In this document: one piece after another, positions 27,287 to 36,061 of the stretch
Position numbering within the stretch: position 1 is the stretch's first letter
How the letters are laid out: the number at the start of each line of letters is the position of its first letter
DNA from: Sphingobacterium bovisgrunnientis
GTDB taxonomy: Bacteria; Bacteroidota; Bacteroidia; Sphingobacteriales; Sphingobacteriaceae
Direction of reading: 5' to 3'
NCBI RefSeq assembly: GCF_009829085.1
Contig: NZ_WUQY01000027.1
Coordinates: forward strand, 1-57,144
Length of the DNA stretch: 57,144 bases
Made by a program: the position numbers and the translations under genes
The notes under the pieces: model-generated
What the model was told of the DNA's origin: nothing
The model's input: only the letters and a program-made list of their open reading frames with translations
The model's database searches: none

Positions 27287-27305
27287 TGTTCATGTAACAT
27301 GAACA
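27287..27305. promoter_or_regulatory. Perfect GTTCATG palindrome, distal AbiEi operator
   Basis: TGTTCATGTAACATGAACA, a perfect dyad with the same arms as the proximal site, 84 bp further upstream. A weaker dyad (GTTCAAAATTTAAAC, 27271-27285) lies directly beside it. It may also affect the divergent recombinase gene. Confidence 0.7.
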
Positions 27306-27542
27306 CGGATATTAATTGAACAAAGTTGAATGAAATTACGTATTAAATATATTATTGCCAAAACCATACATGATAGAAAAAAATCTTAATATTTAAGAAT
27401 GACTGTTTGATAGATTTAGGTTTTTTTAATTTATATACGAACTAAAAATAGGTGTTACTTATGGATTGTAAGGAACTGTTATTTAAATATTGGAAATAAA
27501 TATCAAACTTGAGTGGTAGATGTTATATTTTAATCGTAAAAA

Positions 27543-29466
27543 ATGAAAGATTCCATAAGAGTCGGAATATGGATACGTGTATCCACAGACATACAGGTGA
27601 AGGATGAAAGTCCAGAACACCATGAACTAAGGGCTAAATAATACATCAATGCTAAGGGTTGGGATTTAGTCAAGATCTATCGTCTTGATGGAGTCAGTGG
27701 AAAGACTGTTATGGAACATCCGGAAACGAAGAGAATGTTAAAAGATGTTAGGAGCGGAGAAATCAACGGTCTGGTCTTCTCTAAGCTATCACGTCTTGCA
27801 AGAAGTACAAAGGAACTTTTGGAGCTCGCCGACATATTCAAATCTGCCAAAGCAAATCTAGTTTCAATCTCTGAAAACATTGATACTAGTACTCCCTCAG
27901 GGATGCTTTTTTTTACTGTCATATCTGCGATGGCGGAATGGGAACGTGAGGAAATCTCAAATCGAGTTTCCTCTTCAATTCCTATTCGTGCAAAACTAGG
28001 CAAACCATTGGGAGGCCAAGCTATATTCGGATATTCCTGGCGGAATAAAGAATATGTAATAAATGAATCGGAAGCTCCTATTAGAAAGTTGATTTGTGAA
28101 ATCTTCCTTCGAACCCGACGAAAGAAGACGACTGCTGATGAGTTGAACAAACTCGGCTATTGTACTCGTAAAGGGGCTTTGTTTTCGGACACAACTGTAA
28201 CAAGGTTGCTTAGGGATACTACTGCCAAAGGATAACGGATGGCCAACTATACCAAAACCGGAGAAGAGGGAAAGTGTACTGTACTTAAGCAAAAAAATGA
28301 ATGGGTCATAACTAAATGTCCTCGAATCATTTCAGAACAGATGTGGAATAAAGTAAACTACATACTCGACGTACAGGAGAGTAGGAGTTCATACGCTGGT
28401 AGAAAATCTAGGTACCTGTTGTCGGGATTCGTGAAGTGTTCTTGTTTGAAGAAAATGTATGTTAAAAGGACCAAAATTTACCAATGTAAGGACTGTAGGG
28501 TAAAAATTGCCATCAGTGACATTGAAGGAATGTTTTGGGGCTTTCTTTCTGATTGCTTAAGTAACATCGAATTATCGAAAATCAACGAAAACTCTAATAG
28601 TCTACTCGGTAAAAAAACAAGCCTTATTAGAAGAGACGAAAAGTGAAAAAGCAACTTTGGAAACAAAGATAAATCGGTGCACGGAAATGAGAATGGATGG
28701 TGAGATTACAAAAGAAAATTTTACAGCTAATTTCTATCTTCTAAAGACACAGCTTGCTAATCTAGAAGAACTTTTGAAAAATCTAAGGTCCGAAATGGAC
28801 TCTGAAATGGACCAAATCGCACTCGGAAAAGATCTATTCAATGAAATCCAACTTCTTGTGTATAATTGGCCTGATATGGCATTCGCAAGAAAGCGATCTA
28901 TAATAGAAACCGTAACCAAGGAGATTTTAGTCAGCAAAAATGATATTAGTATTGAATTCTCTATCAATTTACAGAAGCTCCTTGGAGATAGAAAATTCCA
29001 GCACAACTCGCCCTTCGTTTTACCTTCTTTACTTTTTAAGCTGGAATTTCGCAAACCTATCCATCAAAATTACCCTCAAAATCCGACGACTATAGGTGAA
29101 CATCTAAGAAAGAAGAGAATTGATAGCGATTTGTCCCAAGCAGAGTTGGCAAAAATTCTTGGGGTGAGTACCGATTGTTTAACCTATTGGGAAAACAATC
29201 GAAGCAGCCCACAAATAACTTACTATCCCAGGATCCATCATTTTTTAGGTTTTTATAGAACTACGTTTAATGAAACTAACTTTTGCGATCTGCTAAGGTC
29301 GTATAGGTGGAAAAACGGGTTTAGCTTTAGAGCTCTTGGAAGTCTTTTGAAAGTAGATGCTACAACTGTACGAGCTTGGGAAAAGGGATTGAGTTTGCCT
29401 TCAAGAAAAATGAATGAAAAACTAGTGGCCGTATTTGGAGATAGTTTTTCCAAGATAAAGTATTAA
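27543..29466 (+). pseudogene. Large serine recombinase with C-terminal HTH domains, inactivated
   Basis: The N-terminal resolvase domain reads IRVGIWIRVSTDIQ, with the catalytic Ser. It then has SKLSRLARSTKELL and EREEISNR, a recombinase domain, a zinc ribbon (KCSC...CKDC) and a coiled coil. The frame is broken three times: TAA at 27639-27641 (codon 33), TAA at 28233-28235, and a one-base shift at the A7 run 28611-28617. The last piece ends with two Cro/XRE-type helix-turn-helix domains (IGEHLRKKRIDSDLSQAELAKILGVS, and DLLRSYRWKNGFSFRALGSLLKV), an uncommon addition to a recombinase. It should be inactive, leaving the island fixed. Confidence 0.9.
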
Positions 29467-29639
29467 ATTTCTATAAATTATTCATTGAAACATTGTCAAT
29501 CTGAGACATGAAACCAACATGTCAACGAACCCCTGTCCTACGGAAAGGGTCTTTATGCAAAATTTGAAAATGTGCCCTAAGATTGAAATTTCGAACGATT
29601 GACCCACCTTTTTTCGGGTGAGTGTATTTATCAAAGCGA

Positions 29640-29641
29640 CA
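29640..29641. other. Right attachment junction (2-bp core)
   Basis: CA on the plus strand (TG in yifB orientation, inside the Cys codon of NPC). YifB similarity ends here; the next codons ([13 protein letters not shown]...) are island sequence. Confidence 0.8.
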
Positions 29642-30694
29642 TGGATTCATTGCAGCTATGAGCATAAAACTCGCTGGATAATCTACTGTAAATTTAGAAC
29701 GCGAGATTGTTATATTTCTAGACTCTAAAGGTTGACGCATCACTTCCAAAGCTGTTCTTTTGAATTCAGGTAATTCATCTAAAAAAAGGACTCCATTATG
29801 TGCTAGAGATATTTCTCCTGGTTGTGGGTGAGTTCCGCCGCCGACTAGAGCAACGTCCGAAATGGTATGGTGCGGGTTGCGGAAAGGGCGTGTAGTCATT
29901 AGAGATTCTGCAGTAGGTAAGGTGCCGGCGACAGAATGAATTTTAGTCGTCTCTAATGATTCATCAATGGTCAACGGTGGAAGAATAGTCGGCAACCTTT
30001 TAGCAAGCATTGTCTTTCCTGCGCCTGGAGGGCCGATTAGAATCACATTGTGACCACCCGCTGCCGCAATTTCTAATGCTCTTTTGATATTTTCTTGCCC
30101 TTTTACATCTGCAAAGTCTACCTCATAACTATTGATATTCTTTTCGAATTCCTCATTAATATTGACATAGGTTGGTGCAATAGTAATTCTCTTCTCAAAG
30201 AAATCAACTACATCATGTAGATTATCGATTCCATAAATATTTAAATCCGAAACTATTGCTGCTTCTTTGGCATTTACCGATGGAAGTATAATTCCACTAA
30301 ACCCATCTTTTTTCGCTTGAACAGCAATAGGCAAAGCTCCTTTGATAGTTTGAATTGCACCGTCTAATGAAAGTTCGCCTAGAATGATGTACTTTTCTAA
30401 TTCTTCTGAATTGATCTGGTTAGAAGCGGCTAAAATACCGATTGCGATAGACAAATCGTAGGATGAGCCTTCTTTACGAATATCAGCAGGAGCGAGATTA
30501 ACTACGATTTTTTGTCGTGGCATACGATAACCAATGGACATAATGGCACTTTCGATTCTTTGCAAACTTTCTTTTACGGCATTGTCTGGAAGACCAACAA
30601 TGTAATATTTTGTACCTGTAGAAACATTTACTTCTACGGTAATCGTTGTTGCTTCAATACCATATACGGCGCTACCAAATGTCTTTACCAGCAT
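29640..30694 (-). pseudogene. yifB: yifB (comM-like) 5' fragment
   Basis: N-terminal and AAA parts of Yif[16 protein letters not shown], the Lon-like domain with [13 protein letters not shown] and GELSLDG, and Walker [18 protein letters not shown]. Then come [29 protein letters not shown] and LIAAMNPC, after which the match stops. The open frame continues into the island to 29522 with 39 unrelated codons. An ORF start 45 bp upstream exists, but MLVKTFG is the family start. If expressed, the fragment keeps Walker A and B but lacks the region after NPC, so helicase function is doubtful. Confidence 0.95.
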
Positions 30695-30901
30695 AGTGTG
30701 ATTAATTGGTTGTTTAAATTTAAAGAAAATTATTTGCATTTAAATGATATTTGAAAATGGTTTTGGTCTTGTTTTTGATGATTTGTAATAAAAACCTTAT
30801 TTTGACAATGCGCAGAAAAAATATTTTTATTTTTAAACGTTTTGAGAGTTTTAGTGTTTATATAGTAAGTGATTTATTTTAAAAAATTAATATAACGGAT
30901 A

Positions 30902-31171
30902 ATGAAAGACAGCGGAAAAGTAGTTACAGCATTATTAGCTGGTTTAGCGGCGGGTGCAGTTTTAGGATTATTGTTTGCACCAGAGAAAGGTTCGGAGACT
31001 CGCGATAAAATTAATGATTCTTTGGCTGATTTAGCAGACGCGATCAAAGAGCGTGCAGAGCAACAAATCGATCAATTAAATGATTTAAAAGAAAAAGTAT
31101 TAGCTTCTGTAAAATCTAAAGCAGCAAAGGCAGAAGAAATTATTGACGATGAAATCGTAGAACACGCGTAA
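30902..31171 (+). CDS. YtxH-domain membrane protein
   Basis: 89 aa. A short N-terminus leads into a small glycine/alanine-rich transmembrane helix (VVTALLAGLAAGAVLGLLFAP), then the conserved EKGSETRDKI and a long amphipathic helix. This is the YtxH/DUF883-like plan often found with envelope-stress proteins. It heads a three-gene group with a holin-X-like protein and a third small protein, seemingly one unit ending at 32245. Confidence 0.85.
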   Translation: MKDSGKVVTALLAGLAAGAVLGLLFAPEKGSETRDKINDSLADLADAIKERAEQQIDQLNDLKEKVLASVKSKAAKAEEIIDDEIVEHA

Positions 31172-31244
31172 CTAGCAATTCTGTAATTAATAATCATAAA
31201 AGCGAGAAATGTTGCTACAATTCTCGCTTATAATAAATTAATGG

Positions 31245-31724
31245 ATGGAAGAACAAAAATTTTCCTTTTCGGGTAGTTTTCAAAAGTCAAAAGAATACCT
31301 AGATACACAACTGGAAATATTAAAGCTAAAAGCTATTTCCAAATCATCGCGTATTATCGGAGCGATTGTGCTGGATATATCGAAGCTGGGACTTGTCATG
31401 GCGATTATTTTCTTTTGGTCGTTAGCTTTAGGATTTTGGTTGGGAGAGTTATTGGGAAGCTATTCGCTTGGCTTTTTAGTTACAGGAGGAATCTTTTTAA
31501 TCCTTCTATTGATTGTTCGTGCTGTGGAACCAAAGTTAGAAGCTAAATTTATGGATTTGACCATTAAAAAGTTTCTTGGAAAGTGGAATGAAGAAGAAGA
31601 TTTCATCGCAGAAATGGAACGCGAAGAAGCACAGCACAAGGAAGAATACAAAGCTCCCGAGGGATCTAGTACTACAGTAAAGGATATTTTTGAAAAGGAA
31701 GTAGATCATGAAAGTAAATATTAA
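31245..31724 (+). CDS. Holin-X-like (phage-holin family) membrane protein
   Basis: 159 aa. Two adjacent transmembrane helices (LGLVMAIIFFWSLALGFWLGELL and YSLGFLVTGGIFLILLLIVRAV) lie between charged ends, the layout of the holin-X family; despite the name these are chromosomal envelope proteins in Bacteroidota. It follows the YtxH gene by 73 bp and overlaps the next gene by 17 bp. Confidence 0.75.
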   Translation: MEEQKFSFSGSFQKSKEYLDTQLEILKLKAISKSSRIIGAIVLDISKLGLVMAIIFFWSLALGFWLGELLGSYSLGFLVTGGIFLILLLIVRAVEPKLEAKFMDLTIKKFLGKWNEEEDFIAEMEREEAQHKEEYKAPEGSSTTVKDIFEKEVDHESKY

Positions 31725-32223
31725 TAACGCTGAAGAGCTCAAAAGCGAGCTAGTCCGTCTTAGTAGATTGCGAAGAGAGCAAGAGCTTTACTTAGGTGAT
31801 CAATATAAAATTCTCAAAAATAAAGTTCAAACCCCTTCGCGCATAGTTGGAGCAGTAGCTTCAAACCTTCCAGGAGTAAGTCTTGTCAAAGGATTATTTT
31901 CTTCTTTGGGAAAAGATAAAAGTCATGCAGATATTTCGGATGGAAAATCTGATTGGTTAACCAAAGTTACGAAGCTTGCACTTCCATTAGTATTAAATAG
32001 TACTTTGTTAAAAAATAGTGGCTGGCTTAAAAAGTCATTGGTTTTATTGGCATCTGAAGGCGCTGTCGGGCAAATTAACAAGGATAAAGTGAATTCTTTT
32101 GTTGGTAAGATTGCGGATTATATCCGTCCTAAAAAATCAAAGAAGAAGCATAAAAATATAAAACCCATTGAAGAACAAGACACAGTCAACTTTGGTATTC
32201 CTCCCGACAGTGAAACGTATTAG
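31708..32223 (+). CDS. Hypothetical protein, third gene of the YtxH cluster
   Basis: 171 aa, basic. N-terminal helical region (ELKSELVRLSRLRREQELYLGDQYKILKNKV), a hydrophobic middle (LVLNSTLLKNSGWLKKSLVLLASEGAVG) that may lie on or in the membrane, and a lysine-rich tail. It overlaps the holin-X gene by 17 bp, which points to translational coupling. No known enzyme motif; likely part of the same envelope function. Confidence 0.65.
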   Translation: MKVNINNAEELKSELVRLSRLRREQELYLGDQYKILKNKVQTPSRIVGAVASNLPGVSLVKGLFSSLGKDKSHADISDGKSDWLTKVTKLALPLVLNSTLLKNSGWLKKSLVLLASEGAVGQINKDKVNSFVGKIADYIRPKKSKKKHKNIKPIEEQDTVNFGIPPDSETY

Positions 32224-32244
32224 ATCTTGCATTTTAAAATATTG

Positions 32245-32270
32245 AATCCCTTTAACAAAGGGATTTTTTA
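32245..32270 (+). terminator. Terminator after the YtxH cluster
   Basis: AATCCCTTT (32245-32253), 3-nt loop, AAAGGGATT (32257-32265), then T residues. Confidence 0.85.
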
Positions 32271-32366
32271 ATTTATATGCTTTTCAATAGGTACTTCTTA
32301 TAAATTACATGCTAAATAGTTGAATAACTGCAAACATAAGGTTATTTTTGCGGCTTAATAAATGTT

Positions 32367-33020
32367 ATGGGTAAGGATAAATTAAGAAAGTTTGCAGAGG
32401 TAGCCACGTTTGAAAATGTAGTGCAACTGGATGCAGGATTTGAATATAAAGGGCAATGGGCTTCCAAATTCTTTGGTAATGATAAACCAGTTATTTTGGA
32501 ATTAGCTTGCGGAAAAGGGGAGTATACGGTTAATCTTGCGAAGATGTTCCCAGAGTATAACTTTCTTGGGATAGATTATAAAGGTAATCGTATTTGGCGC
32601 GGTGCTAAAACTGCATTAGAAGAAGGAATTAAGAATGTTGGCTTCTTGCGTATTCAGATTGAAACTATTTTATCGCATTTTGCGGAGAATGAAGTTTCAG
32701 AAATTTGGATTACTTTCCCTGATCCACAACCACAAGATAGCCGTGAGAAAAAACGTTTAACAAATCCTAACTTCTTAGAACGTTATAAATTTCTTTTAAA
32801 AGAAGATGGGATTATGCACTTGAAAACCGATAATGACGGGTTTTATGCTTATACTTTAGAGCAGATTGAAGCTTTAGGCCTTACAAAATTTAAAGAGACT
32901 ACAGATTTGTACAAATCGGATTTGGTAGACAATGTTTTGTCAATCAAAACGTATTACGAGCGCAAATATTTAGCTGTTGATAAGAATATTAATTATGTCC
33001 AATGGACGTTTAAGAAATAG
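32367..33020 (+). CDS. trmB: tRNA (guanine-N7-)-methyltransferase
   Basis: Methylates G46 of tRNAs using SAM. Class I methyltransferase with the SAM loop LELACGKGEYTVNLA, NFLGIDYKGNRIWRGAK, WITFPDPQPQDSREKKRLTNPNFLERY and LKTDNDGFYAYT, all typical of TrmB. 217 aa. A TATTTTTG box at 32343-32350 gives a short leader of about 10 nt. It ends in a 17-bp stem shared with the convergent membrane-protein gene. Confidence 0.95.
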   Translation: MGKDKLRKFAEVATFENVVQLDAGFEYKGQWASKFFGNDKPVILELACGKGEYTVNLAKMFPEYNFLGIDYKGNRIWRGAKTALEEGIKNVGFLRIQIETILSHFAENEVSEIWITFPDPQPQDSREKKRLTNPNFLERYKFLLKEDGIMHLKTDNDGFYAYTLEQIEALGLTKFKETTDLYKSDLVDNVLSIKTYYERKYLAVDKNINYVQWTFKK

Positions 33021-33058
33021 TAAAATGTAAAAAAGCCAAAAGGCTTTTTTACATTTTA
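33021..33058. terminator. Long bidirectional terminator
   Basis: 17-bp perfect stem (33021-33037 with 33042-33058), core AAAAAAGCC / GGCTTTTTT, 4-nt loop. It includes the last codons of the convergent gene at 33049. Confidence 0.9.
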
Positions 33059-33480
33059 TAATATTCCACAGAGTGCGCTGTCAATGCCTCGTGTAATAAT
33101 GAGTTGTCATCATCAGATGCAAACAATTTATTTCTCCAGTATCGCTTTGGATATTTTTTAAGGAAATGAATTACATATAAATTACCTCCTGAGCGCGTTA
33201 GGCTTTTTATGTGATCTATATCCTTCATCAGATATTTGTCAGTGCGATTTGCGAAGTGAATAAGCAACTCATCATCAGTCAATTCCCATACAGATTTATT
33301 TTTACTCCATTTTACTGATAAAAACAGAATGATTGGAATTGTAAATAGTATAATTACAACTTTAGCTATTTCAGTTGCTGGTATTTGTGATGAAATAATT
33401 CCACCAAAAATCAACAGCGAAAAAAAACTAAGCATATATCTACCCCTGTGTAGCGTGTTTATCTCAAAAGATTGTTTCAT
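33049..33480 (-). CDS. Two-helix membrane protein, hypothetical
   Basis: About 143 aa. Two transmembrane helices (MLSFFSLLIFGGIISSQ and IAKVVIILFTIPIILFLSV) are followed by a soluble domain with strand-like pattern (WELTDDELLIHF, KSLTRSGGNLYVIHF), reminiscent of small membrane-anchored PH-like proteins. An earlier in-frame start exists at 33495, but ATG 33480 avoids crowding the upstream gene. It follows the WG-repeat gene by 18 bp on the same strand and is probably cotranscribed. Function unknown. Confidence 0.6.
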   Translation of the reverse strand: MKQSFEINTLHRGRYMLSFFSLLIFGGIISSQIPATEIAKVVIILFTIPIILFLSVKWSKNKSVWELTDDELLIHFANRTDKYLMKDIDHIKSLTRSGGNLYVIHFLKKYPKRYWRNKLFASDDDNSLLHEALTAHSVEYYKM

Positions 33481-33498
33481 TGACCAAAAGTACAAAAA

Positions 33499-34962
33499 TT
33501 ACTCTGGTACAATTTCTCCTTTTGTGTTAATGATAACTGGAGTATCTGAATCTGCAGGTAATACTGAAGCTATTCCATCCGAAAATGAACTCACATAGTC
33601 ATAGATAATTGGAATAATCACCTTACCTTCACCATTTATATACCCGTATTTTCCATTCGCCATTACAATAAAAATATCATCGGCAAAAGCGCTAGATATA
33701 TAATCATATGAAGCTCTTTTAATACCTTTTAAAGTATAGAGAATACATCCATCATTGGATGTGAATACAACAAAATAATCACCAACAACTTCAGTTATAT
33801 TCTCATATTCTAGAGGAACAATAACCTCATTTTCTCTATTAATAATTCCGTAAAAATCTCCATTACTTACAATTGCTTTATTGTTATTGAAAAAAGAGAT
33901 AAAATCGTAATCATTTGAAATAATAATATTATTAGTTGAGCTTAGAATTCCATATTTTCCATTTTTAGAAAATATAAATGTTTGATCTTCACTGTTAAAG
34001 TTAAGAGACTCATATTCTAGTGGTATAATAGGTTTAAATTGTAAATCTAAAGCTCCATATTCATTATTTTCATTTGATACAATGGCTAGACCATTTTCAA
34101 ATGGGCTGATATTAGTAAATTGTGCCGTTATCAGTGTATCGCCATCACTCTCTTTAATACCATATAATTGAAGGTCTTCATCAAAAAATGCTGAAAGAGA
34201 GTCATTTAGATAGAATTCTTTATATTTCTCAGACTCATCAAATTCATCATCACCAAATGAGAAGATTTCCGAAGCAATTGGCGTGTCGATTTGGGTATAC
34301 TCTTGGGGGATAGTAAATATGTTCAAATCCGCTTCGAGCTGAATTTCTGATGCCTGAATGCCTATTCCTGATGTAGAAATTTCCAATGCTGCTCCTGGAA
34401 TATTTTTAAGATATGCATATTCTCCCCAATACACTGGAGGCAATGATTCAGTATACCATACATGTATTTTAGCTTGGGTTTCTTCATCCTCTACTGCTGT
34501 AATTACGGCTAACTTGCAACTATATCCACTAATTGTTCTTACTTGATTTTCAATGAATTCAATAGGCAATTCAGAGGCAAGTTTAATCGATTCACCCAAG
34601 TCTAATACTTTATCTTCAGGTGTAGTATTTATATAATATTGTTGAATTTCAGGGTAAATGAAAATACTTTCATTATTTACTTTGTTAGTGATTTCATAGT
34701 TTTCACCATATAAATTCGTTTTAGAACGTACAAAATCTTTATTTACCCAAACCTGAGCAACGGGTTTATCTCCATCTTGAAATGCTAATAGCAATGATGC
34801 TGTTGTCATTAACATCTTTTGCTGTTCATCCATCTCATCAGCATCTAGTTGAAATAGGGATGAATCAATTAGAAATTTATAATCAATCTTGAATGTTTGT
34901 AACTGGCAAAATCCAGATAAACCTATTGCCAATAAAAATGTTAGTGCTAGAAATCTTTTCAT
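33499..34962 (-). CDS. GLPGLI-like domain fused to WG repeats, secreted
   Basis: 487 aa. Signal peptide (MKRFLALTFLLAIGLSGFCQ), then about 210 residues resembling the GLPGLI family of secreted Bacteroidota proteins (FKIDYKF, VWYTESLPPVYWGEYAYLKNIPGAALEIS). The second half holds about six WG-type repeats (YGIKESDGD, YGALDLQFKPIIPLEYE, YGILSSTNNIIISNDYD, YGIINRENEVIVPLEYE, YGYINGEGKVIIPIIYD). Many repeats carry YG in place of WG. The repeats probably form a beta-rich binding surface. The fusion of both families in one chain is uncommon to my knowledge. Confidence 0.75.
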   Translation of the reverse strand: MKRFLALTFLLAIGLSGFCQLQTFKIDYKFLIDSSLFQLDADEMDEQQKMLMTTASLLLAFQDGDKPVAQVWVNKDFVRSKTNLYGENYEITNKVNNESIFIYPEIQQYYINTTPEDKVLDLGESIKLASELPIEFIENQVRTISGYSCKLAVITAVEDEETQAKIHVWYTESLPPVYWGEYAYLKNIPGAALEISTSGIGIQASEIQLEADLNIFTIPQEYTQIDTPIASEIFSFGDDEFDESEKYKEFYLNDSLSAFFDEDLQLYGIKESDGDTLITAQFTNISPFENGLAIVSNENNEYGALDLQFKPIIPLEYESLNFNSEDQTFIFSKNGKYGILSSTNNIIISNDYDFISFFNNNKAIVSNGDFYGIINRENEVIVPLEYENITEVVGDYFVVFTSNDGCILYTLKGIKRASYDYISSAFADDIFIVMANGKYGYINGEGKVIIPIIYDYVSSFSDGIASVLPADSDTPVIINTKGEIVPE

Positions 34963-35027
34963 GCGAAATTTAATTTCAACAAATATGTTGAAATTAAATT
35001 AAATCATTGAGATAATATTTTAACAAA

Positions 35028-35048
35028 AAAGCAGCCATTGGCTGCTTT
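35028..35048 (-). terminator. Terminator after the M23 peptidase gene
   Basis: AAAGCAGCC (35028-35036), 3-nt loop, GGCTGCTTT (35040-35048); a run of T follows on the minus strand. Confidence 0.8.
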
Positions 35049-35055
35049 GTGATTT

Positions 35056-35910
35056 TTATAACTCGAAATATTTTTCTGGATTAATCTTTTTGTTGTCCTT
35101 AAGGATTTCATAATGCAAATGTGGTCCAGTGCTACGACCTGTATTGCCAAGTAATCCAACTACTGCCCCAGCGTCTACTCGTTGTCCCTTTTTCACTTGT
35201 GTTCGTACCAAATGTGCATAGCGCGTTTCGTAGCCATGTTTGTGTTTTACTTTAACAACATAACCATATTGACCTTCGTAGCCCGAAAACGAAACAACTC
35301 CATCTGCAGTAGCACGGATAGGGTCACCCATTCTTCCTTTAAAATCAATACCTGAATGCATTTCACGTCCACGACGAGTAAAAGGATTTGCACGGTATCC
35401 ATAACGTGATGTAATTTGCCCATGATGGGGCTTACCTAATGGTATACTTGCAATTTTCTTTTCTACATTCAACAATAACTCATTATAATACTCACTTAAT
35501 AAAGCTATATTTTCTTCATCTTTCTCAATAGGCCCACCTGTATTTTCAAAAGCCAATTTTGTATTTATACCACGTTTTTTCATTTTACCATTAATGATTT
35601 CAATCGTAGAATCAATTTTCATAAAAGACTTTTTGGCTTCTATTATATCCTGCTGTGTTTCTTGCTGTGAAGAATTTAGTTTCTTATTTTTTTGATTTAT
35701 TTTATCTAATGCAGCTTCATACTTTGCACTTACGTCTTCGGTCTTTTTAATTGCGGCTACATAAGCTATAGATCCTATTAGCGTTACTATAATTGCTAAT
35801 ACAGATACAAAGATTTGCCTCCAATACTTTAACAATATTGTAGGTATTTCTATACTCTTGTCCTTATTTCCTTCTATACTAATTTGTATAGCAGATTTTT
35901 TCTTAAACAT
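35056..35910 (-). CDS. M23-family peptidoglycan endopeptidase, membrane-anchored
   Basis: 284 aa. One transmembrane helix (IFVSVLAIIVTLIGSIAYVAAI), a coiled-coil stretch (KYEAALDKINQKNKKLNSSQQETQQDIIEAKKS split across about 60 residues), then a LytM/M23 zinc endopeptidase domain. The zinc ligands are present in MHSGIDFKG (His and Asp) and GPHLHYEI (the last His); YGYRANPF and GYGYVVKVKH-type strands are intact. It should cut peptide crosslinks in the cell wall or, as with coiled-coil relatives, regulate amidases. No operon partner. Confidence 0.9.
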   Translation of the reverse strand: MFKKKSAIQISIEGNKDKSIEIPTILLKYWRQIFVSVLAIIVTLIGSIAYVAAIKKTEDVSAKYEAALDKINQKNKKLNSSQQETQQDIIEAKKSFMKIDSTIEIINGKMKKRGINTKLAFENTGGPIEKDEENIALLSEYYNELLLNVEKKIASIPLGKPHHGQITSRYGYRANPFTRRGREMHSGIDFKGRMGDPIRATADGVVSFSGYEGQYGYVVKVKHKHGYETRYAHLVRTQVKKGQRVDAGAVVGLLGNTGRSTGPHLHYEILKDNKKINPEKYFEL

Positions 35911-36061
35911 ACTTCTCCCTTACTAGTTATTGTTTAATCGTTTTGTTTTACAAAAGAATGCTTGCAAAATTACAAAATTATTTGATTAATAGTCAACTTG
36001 TTGTTGTTGACAATCAACAGGTTGTTGTTAAAAACTGTTAAATTATCTCCATATTTGTTTT

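Larger units (their letters stand above)
27222..27542. other. Divergent regulatory region of abiE and the recombinase
   Basis: 321 bp, very AT-rich. The first 85 bp hold the abiE promoter and GTTCATG sites. In the rest, up to the recombinase start, I see no further dyad or promoter element that I trust. Confidence 0.5.
20637..29641. mobile_element. 9,003-bp island inserted in yifB by a large serine recombinase
   Basis: The island separates the two yifB parts. The left junction (plus strand) reads CCACAAGGGCA then TTCATGCG; the right reads ATCAAAGCGACA then TGGATTCATTGC. Crossover at the shared CA (20637-20638 and 29640-29641) removes 9,003 bp and restores AAMNPCPCG in frame: 351 codons, the codon made at the join, and the 3' part total exactly 513 codons. 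Two-base cores are typical of large serine recombinases, and a degenerate one lies 174 bp from the right junction. Cargo: ATP-grasp remnant, membrane protein, 143-aa protein, RT/PrimPol cluster and AbiE pair. No conjugation genes. Confidence 0.92.

Noticed and set aside
29522..29639. 39-codon extension of the yifB 5' fragment as a genuine C-terminus
   Set aside because: It is island sequence read in frame past the junction and has no YifB similarity.
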